Of a DNA stretch of 64,000 nt, positions 47,925 through 59,367 are shown piece after piece. The DNA is from Annona cherimola (taxonomy: Eukaryota; Streptophyta; Magnoliopsida; Magnoliales; Annonaceae), in assembly GCA_030490835.1 (NCBI GenBank), contig CM059973.1:60082008-60146007 (forward strand), written 5' to 3'. The notes below the pieces were generated by a model that was not told the DNA's origin, did no database searches, and saw only the letters and a program-made list of their open reading frames with translations. Positions within the stretch are counted from its first letter, which is position 1; every line of letters starts with the position of its first letter. The position numbers and the translations under genes are program-made.

Positions 47925-48390
47925 GGACATGAGAATGTCCATTTCCAAAGGGTTTATATAGAAAAAATGGTTGGACATGAGAATGTCCATTTCCTAAAGA
48001 GATTTATGTTGAAAAATTTTTTGGACATAAGAATGTCCATTTCTAAAAGGTTTATGTGGGAAAAAGGGTTGGACATGAGAATGTCCATTTCCTAAAGGGA
48101 TTTATGTTGGAACATGTGTGGACATAAAAATGTCCGTTTCTAAAAGAGTTTAAGGGATAAAGGTGTTTGTGGACATATGAATGTCCATTGCCGAAAAAAG
48201 GCTTACGTAAAATGTATTTTGGATATAAAAATGTCCATTACCAAAGTGTTTATGTGAAAAATATTTTAGGACGTATGAACGTCCAATGCCAAAATGATTT
48301 GTGGAAAAACGTCTTTTCGTGAATATGAGAATGTCGATTGCCAAATATGGTTTATGTCAAGATGTTTTGGGACATAAAATGTCCCCTGAC
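47925..48390 (+). repeat. Tandem array of GGACAT/ATGTCC hairpins in S3
   Basis: About ten diverging units of 45-60 bp, each with a palindrome such as GGACATGAGAATGTCC (6-bp stem, 4-nt loop) followed by an A-rich spacer with TTTATGT. Variants such as GGACGTATGAACGTCC keep the pairing through matched changes on both arms. Confidence 0.85.
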
Positions 48391-48819
48391 CAACATGATT
48401 TATGAGCAAAATGTTTTAAGAAATGATTTTCGGGGAAAGTTTTGCCCCAAAATACTTGCTTATTGAGTTATCATTCACGTTTTGTTTTCCAAACCTCAGA
48501 CCGGTATTGGGAGACTCAAGCGGTCGAGGACCTAAGAAATGGATAAAAGGTACGAAGTAGTATCCATGTGGGCTAAAAGGATTAGCCATGGTGAGTGGAA
48601 TGATATGAATGAAAGTATTCAGGTATGTTGACGTATATGTGAACTTGTGGAGAGTTCTGAGTTCTAGGTGAACTAATGATTGAATAGATGTATGTATGCA
48701 ATGGAAATGCCATGATTAGGTCAAGAGGGCCTATGATGTATAATAGTATTGTTGAAATGGTTTAAAGGATAGGTACAAGTGTATCATTGCTTATGTTATA
48801 AATGAAATGATGATGAATG

Positions 48820-50697
48820 TGTTGGAAACAATTGTTGAAATTAAATGCAAAATATCCAAAGCATGTGTTTTGATTATTAATAACACAATTTGAGTAAGTT
48901 TTAACTACTAATATGTTTTGTGCAATGTTTAAATGAAAAATATAAAATATAACAGGTCAAGTCACAAACCATGTCGACCCAGGCATCGACTTAGGCCAAG
49001 TCGATTCCCCAAGTTGACTCCATCTTCGACTTCAAAAGTCATTCTCTGTCCAGTGTTGAAATTGGGAGCAAGAATTCTCGAAGTCGCAGATGAAGTCGAC
49101 TTCACCTGCGACTTGGGCGAAGTCGCAGGCCAAGTTAACTCCAGCAACAACTTCAGATGTCCAGCACTGAACTTGAAGAATGAAGTCAAATACGAAGTCG
49201 ACTCCACTTGCGACTTGGGTGAAGTCGCAGACCAAGTTGACTCCAGTATCGACTTCAAGTGGCACTTCCCTTCCAGAGTTGAAATTGGGTGACAAAGCTG
49301 CCGAAGTCGCACATGAAGTCGACTCCACTTGTTACTTGGGTGAAGTCGCAGGTCAAGTCGACTCCAGCATCGACTTCAATCAGACAGGGCAGAAATTTCA
49401 GGAATCAAGTCGAGGAATAAGTCGACTTCAAGATAGACTTGAGTTAAGTTGAAGACCAAGTCGACTTAAATATTCGACTTGGGACATATGAAGATTAATC
49501 CAAGTCTAAAGCAAGCAAGATACATGAATTCAACCATTCTAATCAATATATATATATTGGACTTGTTCATGCATACAAAGATTCAAGCTTTTCAAGCTCT
49601 TTAGACATAAAGCTAAAGAACTTTTATACAAATGAACTCCAAGTATTGAAAATAAAAAGAAGAACACTTATGAAGAAGAAGTTAAGCAAGCAAGAGATAT
49701 TTCAAGAAAGATTAAGTAGACTTGGCAAGAGAAAAAAGCCAAGTCACAAACGAAGTCGACTCCAAGATCGATTTGGGTCAAGTCCCAGACAAAGTCGACT
49801 CAAAAGACAGACTTGGAAGATTGAACAGCCAAAGTCGCACCCGAAGTCGACTCCGCCTGCGACTTGGGCCAAGTCTAAGGCCAAGTTGACCCGAGGATGA
49901 ACTTGAACAAGTTGAGCACAGCCGAAGTCGCACACGAAGTCGACTCCACCTGCGACTTGGAGAAATAACGTTCAAATTTTTGAACGTTAGAACATTTATT
50001 ACGTGCCAACCAACTCCATAACGTTCAAAATTCTCCCTCCCCTATATATAGACACTCAAGCAAATGTGAAAAAAAATAAGTAAGAGCTGAAAAAGAGGAA
50101 AGAAGTGCTACTAAGAGTTTCAATCCATTTTTCTCTACAATTGAGTGATTCAAAGGAAGAACAAGTTTCAAAGTTGCAGTTTGCTTTAACGTAAAACGAT
50201 TCGTTGCTTCTACAAATTCTTCCTCGAGCTGAAACGTGCTACACAAATCTGTAAAGTGTAGATTTCTTTCATTTCATTTTGATATTCAGTTTTTAGTGCT
50301 TGGTTTGAGTTTGGTGTTTCAAACCAAGTTATAGCAAAGTAGGGTTGTGATTGGAGTAGAACTCGTCACCTACTTATGCTGCTTGTTGTACACGCCCCCT
50401 AGAGCTAGAATCTAGAAGAGAGCGGAGGCTCTAGTTGTATTCGTGGAATATATAGTGGAACCCAAGTCACAAGGGAGTGTGAGCTTGGAAGAGTGGAGTA
50501 GGGAAGGTTGCCCGAACCACTATAAAATCGTGTCTATTGCTTTTCATTTCTGCTTTCATTATCTCACTGCTTTTCATTTATTTTATCAAAGGGTATTAAA
50601 TTAAACCGGGGCAAAAGTTTCTAATTAAAGTTTAAAATTTTAATTACCCAATTCACCCCTCCCCTCTTGAGTAATTGTCATCAACTCGGGACCAACA
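48820..50697 (+). mobile_element. T2: solo LTR of the T family, 1878 bp
   Basis: TGTTGGAAAC start, GGGACCAACA end, flanked by GAATG at 48815-48819 and 50698-50702; its excision restores the S3 sequence. TATATATAG at 50043-50051 and a C-rich CCCCTCCCCTC end place it on the plus strand. U3 arrays of AAGTCGACT, GCGACTTGG and AAGTCGCAG at about 48960-49500 and 49740-49965. Downstream of the TATA box is a transcribed-type region shared with T1 in inverted order. Confidence 0.92.
50043..50051 (+). promoter_or_regulatory. TATA box in T2
   Basis: TATATATAG about 80 bp after the last repeat unit; T1 has TATAAATAG in the matching place. Confidence 0.6.
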
Positions 50698-51790
50698 GAA
50701 TGAAGAAATGAAAAAAAATTTGGACGAGTTCCAATTAAAATCCCGCCACGTGATCAGGGCAACAATCCTGATTCACATTTACCAATCAATACGGTCTTTA
50801 GGTAAGGAAGAGACGTTCGGGTTGGGGCGCCACATTTATATTGAAATAAATGATTGCTTATTGTTTCGTAATTATGCATAAAATGTGATGAAACATGAAT
50901 TTATACGATATTTCATTGAAATGATGTTTAAAAAGGGATGGTGCAAAGAATTCTCTACATGAGAATGACAAGTTCCATGTGTAAGAGGGTATATAATTCC
51001 GGGGTGACTAAAAGTCATGCATGGAATGGAAATCAAGTAGACTAGTCAAGGTAGTAAGTGGACAAGGAGTCCCCCTTGACATTGCCAAGTCGGTAGGTCA
51101 GGCGCCAAGGATGGAAAGGACCATGCTATGAAAGAATGTTTCCCGTGCTAGCGTACCGTCACATGAAGGATAATGTCATAGATGGAAATGATGAATTTGC
51201 ACATCCAAAGTTTATGAAAGTTTTATGAAAAAGTTTCTGCTCCGTAGGTAGTTGATCACTTGCTAAGCGTCTCTACTGAATGGAGAGAAATGCTTTTAAA
51301 CAATGTTGCTTCAAAATGAATTACCTGTAAAATATACAGTTTGCTTATTGAGTTTTGACTCATGTTTTCGTTTTCTAAACTCATAGACAGGTGAAAGAAG
51401 AGACCTGGCAAAGGAGCAAGAGCTGACCCTTGAAAAAATGGAAAAACATTATAAGTTTCATGTTTGTGAAAAACTTATGTTAGATGGTTGTAAAATAATT
51501 TGATGTTTTATGTTAACATCTATGGATGATATATGTAGTGAAATCTGATTTATGAGATGGTTTGAAATATATTATGAAAAACATGTCTAGTAATGACATT
51601 ATTGGAGGGAAATGACTTAAATATACAGGAGATGAGAAATGGAAGGAAATAAATTCCTATGGAAACATATTTAATTGGATAAATATCCATTAAAACCCGC
51701 TGTATGACAGGGCAACAATCCTGATCACGTTTATCAGTCAATAGATCTCGAGGTAAGGTTGTGACGCTCGGGCTAGGGCGCCACAAGAAG

Positions 51791-53910
51791 AGATAAAGAC
51801 GGACGAAGAAGAACGAGAATTGAAGGTACATCACACAAATTTTTTCAGTTAATCTCGTTGATTTTACAATATATGCAACTCATTTCTTAGATCTAAGTCG
51901 TTCATGATATTTCTAGGTTAGTTAATATGTAACAAAAGTGTTATTGATATTTTTGGTGCATGTATTAACTCAAAAAAAGATAATCATTTTTGTTTAGATT
52001 GGTTGTAAAATTTCAACTTGATTGGAGTTACAGATTGTCTGATATAGTAATTTCTAAGAATTTTTGGAGTGATGATTATGTATTCTCAAAGTAAAACAAA
52101 AAAAAATTTATAATAAAACACAGATGCAAAATTACTAATCTAACCCATCATAAATATTCTTTGAGAGATTTTGCAATATATAAGATGAATGAATTTAGTT
52201 AAAAATTAGATTAGATAGTTATTTAAAGAGATATTTAATTAACCCTTAACTAAATGCCTTAAGTTAAATCTGATGATATGAATATTATTTTGAGAAATGG
52301 ACCATTCAAATTAAAGAACATAATTTGAGAAGCTTAATCCTAAAATTTCAGATCAAACACATATTAATATAGATAGATCCAAACTATTTTGTCTAGAGAA
52401 TGTGGACCATCGAAATTAAAAAACTCAAGCTTCTGGACTAGTGAGGTAAGCCCATCCAGCGAGCCTCGTAACCCAAGAAGCTCAAAAGCCAATCTTACTA
52501 GTAAAAGCCCATAACCTGAGCCTACAAAAACAAAGACCAAGTTACAGAAACAAGCTTAGTCCATGACATAGCCCACTGGCCTAAACCACATTCGACAACC
52601 AGCTGGCACCCCCAGTGGCTGATCGGCCAAAAAATGTAAAAAATTCAAATAAATACTGAAAATTATGAAAAAATTAGAAAATTTTAAAAAATTCTGAAAA
52701 ATTAAATTAAGTATTTAAAAATATAAATGAGTCTAAATTTATATTTTTTCATAAAAATAATAAGAAATAAAGTTATTCAAAAGTGGAATAATATAAGAAT
52801 AAATAGGAAAAATGGAATTTTGACCAAATAAAATTATAAGAAATTTTGGAATAGTCATAAATGAAAATTGAAATAATATTTATGAAAAACAAGGTGAAAT
52901 AATGAACATGTTGTGATGAAAATTAGGAAGAAAGAATTGAGGCTAATCCAAGATATTGGAAAAAGGAGTTTTAAAGCTTAGTTAGATGTAAGTAAACTTT
53001 TACCAAAGGATGACTTTGAAAATAACATGTTGAATATTATGTTTTGTTATGAAATGTGATTATTTATTAAATTTGAAACTTTCTTTCAAGTTGATTTATT
53101 CAAGTATGAGTATGATTATTTTTAAATATTCATAACCATGTTAAGTAGTGAATTTAAATAGTGCATTGCTCAAAATGTTTGAGGTTGATGCGTATTGGAT
53201 ATTGAGCTTGTCTCCAAGCACTAAAGCAGTTTGATGGTACCTGAATAGCAACCTTGGGACTACAAAAGAAAATGAATTAGCTCACAAATCACGCGAGCAT
53301 GCCTACAATGTGAATGCATGATTTAGAGTGGACATATGCGGGCATATGCATAAATAAGTTTACCTTTTCATTAATTAGAGTTTGTTGCATATAAAAGATA
53401 ATATAGATGTTATGTTGTTTTTAAAAATCAAAATGATTACAAAAAAAAATTAAAAAACTATTTACTTATTGAGCTTCAAACTCATATAGTTTTGTTTTGA
53501 GTAGAAATACAAGGATATCATGTTAAACTAGAGTTTCTATCAACATGATAAAAAGGCGAAACTAGCATAACAAAGGATAAAAAAGTTTAGACTTTATTAA
53601 GATTACCTTATAGTGCTTATTTGTATTAATGATAGATACAAAATATGTATAATGACTTTATGAGTAGTAGACTTGAGATGTACTAGTCAAATTTATATGA
53701 TTTTGCATCTTGGTATCAATTTTCATCTTGAAAATTTTATTTATTACAGTATTCTCAGCGTTAGAGTAGTAGACTTGAGATGTACTAGTCAAATTTATAT
53801 GGTTTTGCATCTTGGTATCAATTTTCATCTTGAAAAGTTTATTTATTACAGTATTCTCAGCGTTAACTCAGTGGACCCTATCTATGGCACCTTGAGGGTG
53901 GAGTGTTACC
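51791..53910 (+). repeat. G1 3' LTR, second part
   Basis: Continues from 38901; aligns with 14430-16320 and 30067-31038. It keeps hairpin 2 in weakened form (53470-53484), has a 102-bp duplication near its end and ends GGAGTGTTACC. Confidence 0.85.
53662..53865 (+). repeat. 102-bp tandem duplication in G1 3' LTR
   Basis: Units 53662-53763 and 53764-53865, both starting GAGTAGTAGACTTGAGATG, nearly identical. Absent from the 5' LTR, so it arose after G1 inserted. Confidence 0.9.
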
Positions 53911-53915
53911 GTGCT

Positions 53916-54264
53916 TCTTTCTATTTTCTTGAATTGTTGTGTGCATATCCTGTTCTCCTCATCCTCCATGTTTGGGTTATTTGAATATTACGTTAGATCA
54001 TCATTCCTTCTTCTGATGATCAATTTTCTTTTATTTTTCATGTTCAAATCATTTCTTTTTTTTATGTAAATGTTCTAATCATTTCTTAATTCTTATATTT
54101 TTGGATGATTTTGACCATCATAATTATTAGTAAATGTTATGCATGTCCTAGCAATCTAGATCATCTAAAATTCTCATGCGGATTCACTAGGCTATCCAAT
54201 GAATCCCTCTGTCTCATGTTATATGTAGTTTAGTGATGATATTAAATTTTCTCTATGATGAGTT
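53916..54264 (+). other. Host flank between G1 and T3, nothing recognised
   Basis: AT-rich; continuous with the left flank at 14230 once G1 is removed. Confidence 0.5.
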
Positions 54265-54269
54265 TGCCT

Positions 54270-55888
54270 TGTTGGTCCTAAGTTTGTGGCAAAATCCAAG
54301 ATGAGAGGGGTGCATTGAGTTCTTTTGAATTTCTTTCGATGTGTTAATCTCAACCCCTTGTGAATTAAGTCCTCTTGAATGAAAACGTAAAGGAAAGAAG
54401 TGCAGGCAAAGCAATAATATTAGACACACAATATTATAATGGTTCGGGAGAGCCCTCCCTGCTCCACTTTTTCAAGAGCACAACTTTGTGTCTTGGGTTG
54501 CACTATATCAATTAGATTATAACTAGAGCCCTTACTCTCTTCTAGATTCTAGCACTAGGAGGCCTTTACAAAGATCACTCACGTAGGTGGTGATTCACAC
54601 TCTAACCACACACTACTTGACTTTACTTGGTCTTGCCTCCAATACCAAGCCAAGTAGAATTATAAAGGAGTAGAATGATAAAAGATTCTACATTTTGTAG
54701 ATTGCATAGGCAGAATTTCAGCTCAACGAAGAACTTATAGAATGAGTTTGATGGAGAGTGAGCTTCAGCACTTGCAATGAATTAACACAGTTCTTCTTAT
54801 ACAACACTTAATGATCATTTGAATGCTTGTAAGTTAGAAGGAGTAAGCTTAACCAATGCTCTAGCTAACTTTCTTCACTTCATTTGACGAGTTTTAAATA
54901 ATGGAGAAGTAAATTCGAACATTATAAGGCAAGTGACATGCATTAAATATGCTTTCAATTTTTTTTGACTATTACAGTGCAAGTCACAATTGGAGTCGAC
55001 TTCAGTTACGCTTCATCTAAGTCGCACTCTGGAGTTGACTTGGGATGCAACTTTGATTGGGGCTTTTCAACTTCTTAAGTTCTTCTTCCATATGTAGTGC
55101 TCTTGGAGTTTCATCTCGAGTCGACTTGGTCTTTGACTTAATCCAAGTCACATGTGGAGTCGATTTTGGGTGCGACTTCATACGTTTAACTTTCAATAAG
55201 ATGGTTTATGCAACCCCTAAGTCAACTTGGACATGGAACATCGTCCAAGTCGCTAGTGGAGTCGACTTGTCCATGGGACTTCACTTCTTGCTTGAAACTT
55301 AAAACTCCAAGACTTGTGTTTCTCTGCTTTCATGTTTTTGAGTCCTTGCTTTGGGTCAACTTAATCTTTGACTTGATTCAAGTCACATGTGGAGTCGACT
55401 TGGATGTGCAACTTGACTTTTAGTACTTGTTATTTGAAATTTTACTTAGCTCTTCGTAGATACAGGTTGAAATTTGGAGTCGACTTGTCATTCAACTTGA
55501 CTCAAGTCACAGAGTGGAATCGACTTGGCTATCGACTTCGCCCGTTCAACTTCTAATCAAATTGTTTATGTAAATCCCTAAGTGGACTTGGCTATCGACT
55601 TTGCCCAAGTTATTAGTGAAGCCGATTTGGAATTTGACTTGGTCAGCACTTTAAGGCTTGCTTTCCTTAATCCTAAGTCGTAGTTTGAGGTCGATTCAAG
55701 TACATACTTGACCCAATTTCATGACCGAGTCGACTTAACTATGAGACGTGGTCTGCTATGATTTGACAATTGAAAATTCGATCCTTAAGACATTTCACCA
55801 AATGTGTTAGTAACCGTTATCATTCAAAATTAGGTTATTAATAATCAAAATATGAATTTGTTTTGGCTTTCTAGTTGAGTTCATAACA
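54270..55888 (-). mobile_element. T3: solo LTR of the T family, 1619 bp
   Basis: TGTTGGTCCTAAG start and GTTCATAACA end, flanked by TGCCT at 54265-54269 and 55889-55893. Same order as T1: the TATAATGGTTCGGG block near 54440, the CTCTTCTAGATTCTAGC block, then AGTCGACTT arrays at about 54980-55745. More diverged than T1 and T2. No second LTR or primer site. Confidence 0.88.
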
Positions 55889-55893
55889 TGCCT

Positions 55894-56582
55894 TACTATG
55901 GTTATACTATTCAAGGTTTGATTATTCTATATATACCATTGAACATTTGATATAGGGTGTTGACCTTAAAAATAGGAATCGTACCTAACGACAATCTATT
56001 AAAAATTTATAATGGCCCATGTGTCTAAAATGATTTGTGTCTAAAGGGTGAAGGGTATAATTCTTGAGAAGATTAAAAAAATCAAATAAAGAAATTTTTT
56101 TTAAATTTTTTGTATGGATCCCATATAAGACGATTAACTCATCATAATGTTAATCGTCAGCCTCCCAAGAAATATGGCTTAGTCATTCTAAGCAATGAAA
56201 TAAAATTATTCCTTAACGTATAGTAGAAAAGTAGACAACAAATTGTTTCAATTTTAGTGTACTGTTGCCCGTATTACCTATTTAAGAAGATCATTTTTCC
56301 TTGTGTGTTTGACAACAACCAAAAATTTAAACTAAAATTTTTTTAATTTGAAACTTTTTACTCACCTTAGCTATCTTATTTTAAATTACTTTTTCACATC
56401 TTTCTATACAACTATCATACTTTTTAGTCATTTCTATACAACTACCCAAAACCTATCTATTTTAATTTTATTAGCTTTGGTTTTCAATATTAACTCTATC
56501 ATTTCAATGAGAGAATTCTTAAGAAAAATTCTGAGTGTTTTGAAAGAATAAACTAAGGAAAAAAGAAGAGATCGAAAGTTAA
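55894..56582 (+). other. AT-rich host DNA, no gene recognised
   Basis: 56300-56530 has the AT-rich, TTTCTATACAACTA-containing look of an old MITE related to 11757-11995, but ends cannot be fixed. No protein-like frame. Confidence 0.4.
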
Positions 56583-56587
56583 GATGA

Positions 56588-59362
56588 TGTTAAAATTCGT
56601 ATTTTTATGGTAACTTTTTTGCTAGTGGTAGGGTGTAGTTGTAAATTATTAACCACTTGGTAATAATGCTGTTTGTTATGTCTATGGGATGTTGCACATG
56701 TGAACATGTGAGATATGTGACATGTGGTGCATGTATGTACTTGGGTTAGTTGTATGTGGCAAACTATAGAATTTGGCTGATTGAGTTACAATTTATGTCA
56801 GGTACGATTGGGGTAGGGATATTTTGCATTGGTTAGTATTAACATGTTTATTAAGTGTATTATGGTAAGTAAGGATTAATGGATTGATATACGGTTAAGT
56901 TGTAGATAGTGAGATCTAAACTCATATCGATCTTAATTTTGATCTCAAGTCCTGATAGCAAGTGAATTTAATTTTAGATCGATTACAACTTTGATCTCTT
57001 GTCCGGATAGCAAGGTATCTAACTTGAGATTGATCTCAACTTCAATCTCAATTTTTGTAGCTCAAAATTGTGATAATAAAAGGGGATGTGGACCTCATTC
57101 GTCTCACATCCCTTCCTTCTACTTTTCCTTTATTCTCTTTTCTTTGTAATTCACTTAGAAACCCACTTAAAACCCTTTCAATATTCTTTACTCTAACCCT
57201 TCTAACATCAAGAAGCAAGAGGTCACAAGATTGAAGCTAGAATTCAAGGAGAATTTTAAGGAAAACTTTAATATAAGTAGGTACTAATCTAAGTAAGTAG
57301 GTGCTTTCTTTTCTTAAATAAATGATTGAATCTTAATTAAAATGGTTGTAGAGAATGTAGAATGGGTCTCGTGGTTTTGTTAGTGGTTTTGGAGTACTTT
57401 TCATCCGAAACCTAGATAGGAGCTAGGGTTTTGATGGGAGATATGGGAGTTTTTGAGTTAGCTATGAATTTTGCTCGATTCTTTGTGTATTTCATGCCTT
57501 TTTGGACTTGCTTATCATGAATTTCCTTTATATTAATGAATAATCATTTACCTTTCCTTAGTGTAGATCAAAAGTAGATTCTTGTGTATTCTTATCAAGT
57601 ATTGACAAGATTATTGTTGTTTGGTAGGACTATTAATGCATAGGCATGATTATCACTATGTTGGAACAATGATTGATGCACTAATTTGATTCTTAATGCA
57701 TTGGTATAATTTGTGGTGCATTGTCACTGTATGGGCATGTGGAGGAGGTATGCATGAGTGTGTTAATTTAGTTACATAGGGTTATTTATGACTCTTGATT
57801 GATATAAGAATAAGTTGTGAGTAGCCTTTATTTTACATGTGGATAGGGTTACTCATGACCCTTGATTAATAAAAGGATATAGTTGTGCCTAGTACTTGAA
57901 TGACATACAGTTGGGGATGTATTCAAATAATTCAAGTCTTAGTCTTTTACATGCGTGCATGACCATTTGAGTTATATCGACATTCATGATCATTATATAT
58001 GCATTAATGATTCAATTTGATACCACTTTTTAGTCACCATTTTTTACTAACTTTTACCATTATGTTTTTAGATAGTAGGGTAGGTGATGGAGTTCCAAAT
58101 AGGGCTAAGTGAGACCTTAACCCTAGAGTTGCATTCCAATAGGCTTTAGAGTTTTTATTTTTATTTCTTTTGTAAGGATGCATTTGTTAAACCTTTTTTC
58201 TGTATAATTGTCTTAATTTTTAATATCTTGATGATCGATAGAAAATTCACTCCATCTATCATATTTGACATTCATATTATCTTGTAAATCCTTTTATTTG
58301 TCTAGATAAATATATATGAGCCCCATATTCAAATGTATATAGTCAATATGATAAAATAGTGTAATACTAAATATCAATTTAAACTAGTATTCTCAACATC
58401 AAAACTATTTAAAGTATCATTATCATGTGGATCAATAATTGTAAAAATATTATTACAATCAAATACATATGTGAATGAAGCTAAGCATTTTCTTTATTCT
58501 ACACATGAATCTATTTATTCTTAAGAAACTATGACTTATGACAAATTGGATTTGTATAAAACTTAGTCTCCAGCTAGATAGTAATGTTAAATACATTAAA
58601 TGGATTAGATTTTTTTTTCTCAATCATTAACATATAAAAAGTGAAGGGAGTTACATGGAATGGATGTAAATACATAACTGATTAATGGGGTGTTTGGTAT
58701 TCATTGAAGGTGACATGAGGTGGGATGGGTGAGAAATGTCCCATCCTCCTCCATTACCCCATCAATCATTTATTCATTTACTAATTTTTTTTTTATCAAT
58801 TTGCTACTATATTCAAATTATTTTTTCTTAGAACTATCCTCAAACAACTCTATCTATTCCAACTTAACCCCTATAATTTCCTATCAATGATACAAATTTC
58901 AAAATATTCTATTTTCTATTCTCCACACATCCCACAGTCCCACTAAAAAATGCATTCCCAAACATCTCCTAAATTGTGTTTCTTTTGAAATAGGTATGCT
59001 ACATTTATGATTTTGAATATGTATACATATGACTATTGTGTGGGTATGGTGGTTTATTAGATTATAAATTATGATTGTTGACATGCTATCGAGGATGTGC
59101 AGGTTTCTTTTATATAAGAAATATAATGCACGTATATATGTGAGTGGTAGATTGTGTTGTGGGATTTATATTTCTTAGATGAATGTATATACATGCTTAC
59201 CATAGTATCTACTACTAATGAGGAACATATTAAGTAAACTCATCATGTCTTGTACTCCATGTCAACCCCTTATAGTCTTACGAAGATAATGCCAGATTTT
59301 TGTTAGGCCATCTAGTACTGTTAGTTGGTTTTTTGTGAATTTTTAGCAAATGGGGCATTACA
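56588..59362 (+). mobile_element. S6: probable solo LTR, about 2.8 kb
   Basis: TGTTAAAATTCG start and GGGGCATTACA end with GATGA at 56583-56587 and 59363-59367. The end resembles the GGGGTGTTACA end of G2. A TAATAAAAGG box near 57074 and a splice-donor-like AAGTAAGTAGG near 57292 fit LTR architecture. Just upstream of the box (56906-57055) are repeats around GATCTCAA and ATCGAT. It carries a Tourist-like MITE. Support rests on the ends and the duplication; no second copy is in the window. Confidence 0.6.
58686..58969. mobile_element. Tourist-like (PIF/Harbinger) MITE, about 284 bp
   Basis: GGGGTGTTTGGTATTCATT at the left and its imperfect inverse (GGAGATGTTTGGGAATGCATT read from the right) at the right, flanked by TAA at 58683-58685 and 58970-58972, the 3-bp duplication of this superfamily. 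AT-rich non-coding middle. Lies inside S6. Confidence 0.7.
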
Positions 59363-59367
59363 GATGA

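Larger units (their letters stand above)
44274..50834 (+). mobile_element. S3: solo LTR of the same family nested in S1, carrying T2
   Basis: Begins TGTGAAACCCCAACC exactly like S1 and ends GGTTGGGGCGCCACA; without T2 it is about 4.7 kb. Flanks TTTCT (44269-44273) and TTTAT (50835-50839) match at four of five bases, consistent with an aged target duplication. S1 sequence continues on both sides. Contains a GA tract, two short tandem arrays and the GGACAT hairpin array. No coding potential. An AAATAAAAGG box near 44982 may be its TATA element. Confidence 0.75.
38902..51785 (+). mobile_element. S1: solo LTR of the L1-related family, carrying S2, S3 and T2
   Basis: TGTGAAACCCC start, GGCGCCACA end, flanked by AGAAG at 38897-38901 and 51786-51790; removing it rejoins the G1 3' LTR. 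Its own sequence is 38902-39379, 41698-44273 and 50840-51785, about 4 kb once S2 and S3 are removed, with no primer site or coding region, hence a solo LTR. The last 150 bp match the L1 LTR end (GGGCAACAATCCTGAT block). A TATAAGG box is at 42552-42558 and a repeat like the L1 45-bp unit at 44127-44190. Nothing protein-like is seen in 41698-44273. Confidence 0.85.
14236..53910 (+). mobile_element. G1: old Ty3/gypsy element, host of nested insertions
   Basis: 5' LTR (14236-16323 plus 30067-31038), primer site, degenerate accessory frame, gag, protease, RT, RNase H, integrase and chromodomain remnants (31176-38677), polypurine tract and 3' LTR (38713-38901 plus 51791-53910), in the order of a chromovirus. 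Flanking 5-bp repeats GTGCT at 14231-14235 and 53911-53915 fit a target-site duplication, although the terminal TG and CA have decayed. With insertions removed the LTRs are about 2.35 and 2.31 kb. Its sequence aligns along its length with G2, so G1 is an old relative. It carries a MITE, LINE-C with G2, T1, an LTR-like insert, and S1 with S2, S3 and T2. Confidence 0.85.

Noticed and set aside
47925..48390. CRISPR-like array because of regular palindromic repeats
   Set aside because: Units diverge, spacers are repeats themselves, and it lies in a plant LTR; no cas genes.
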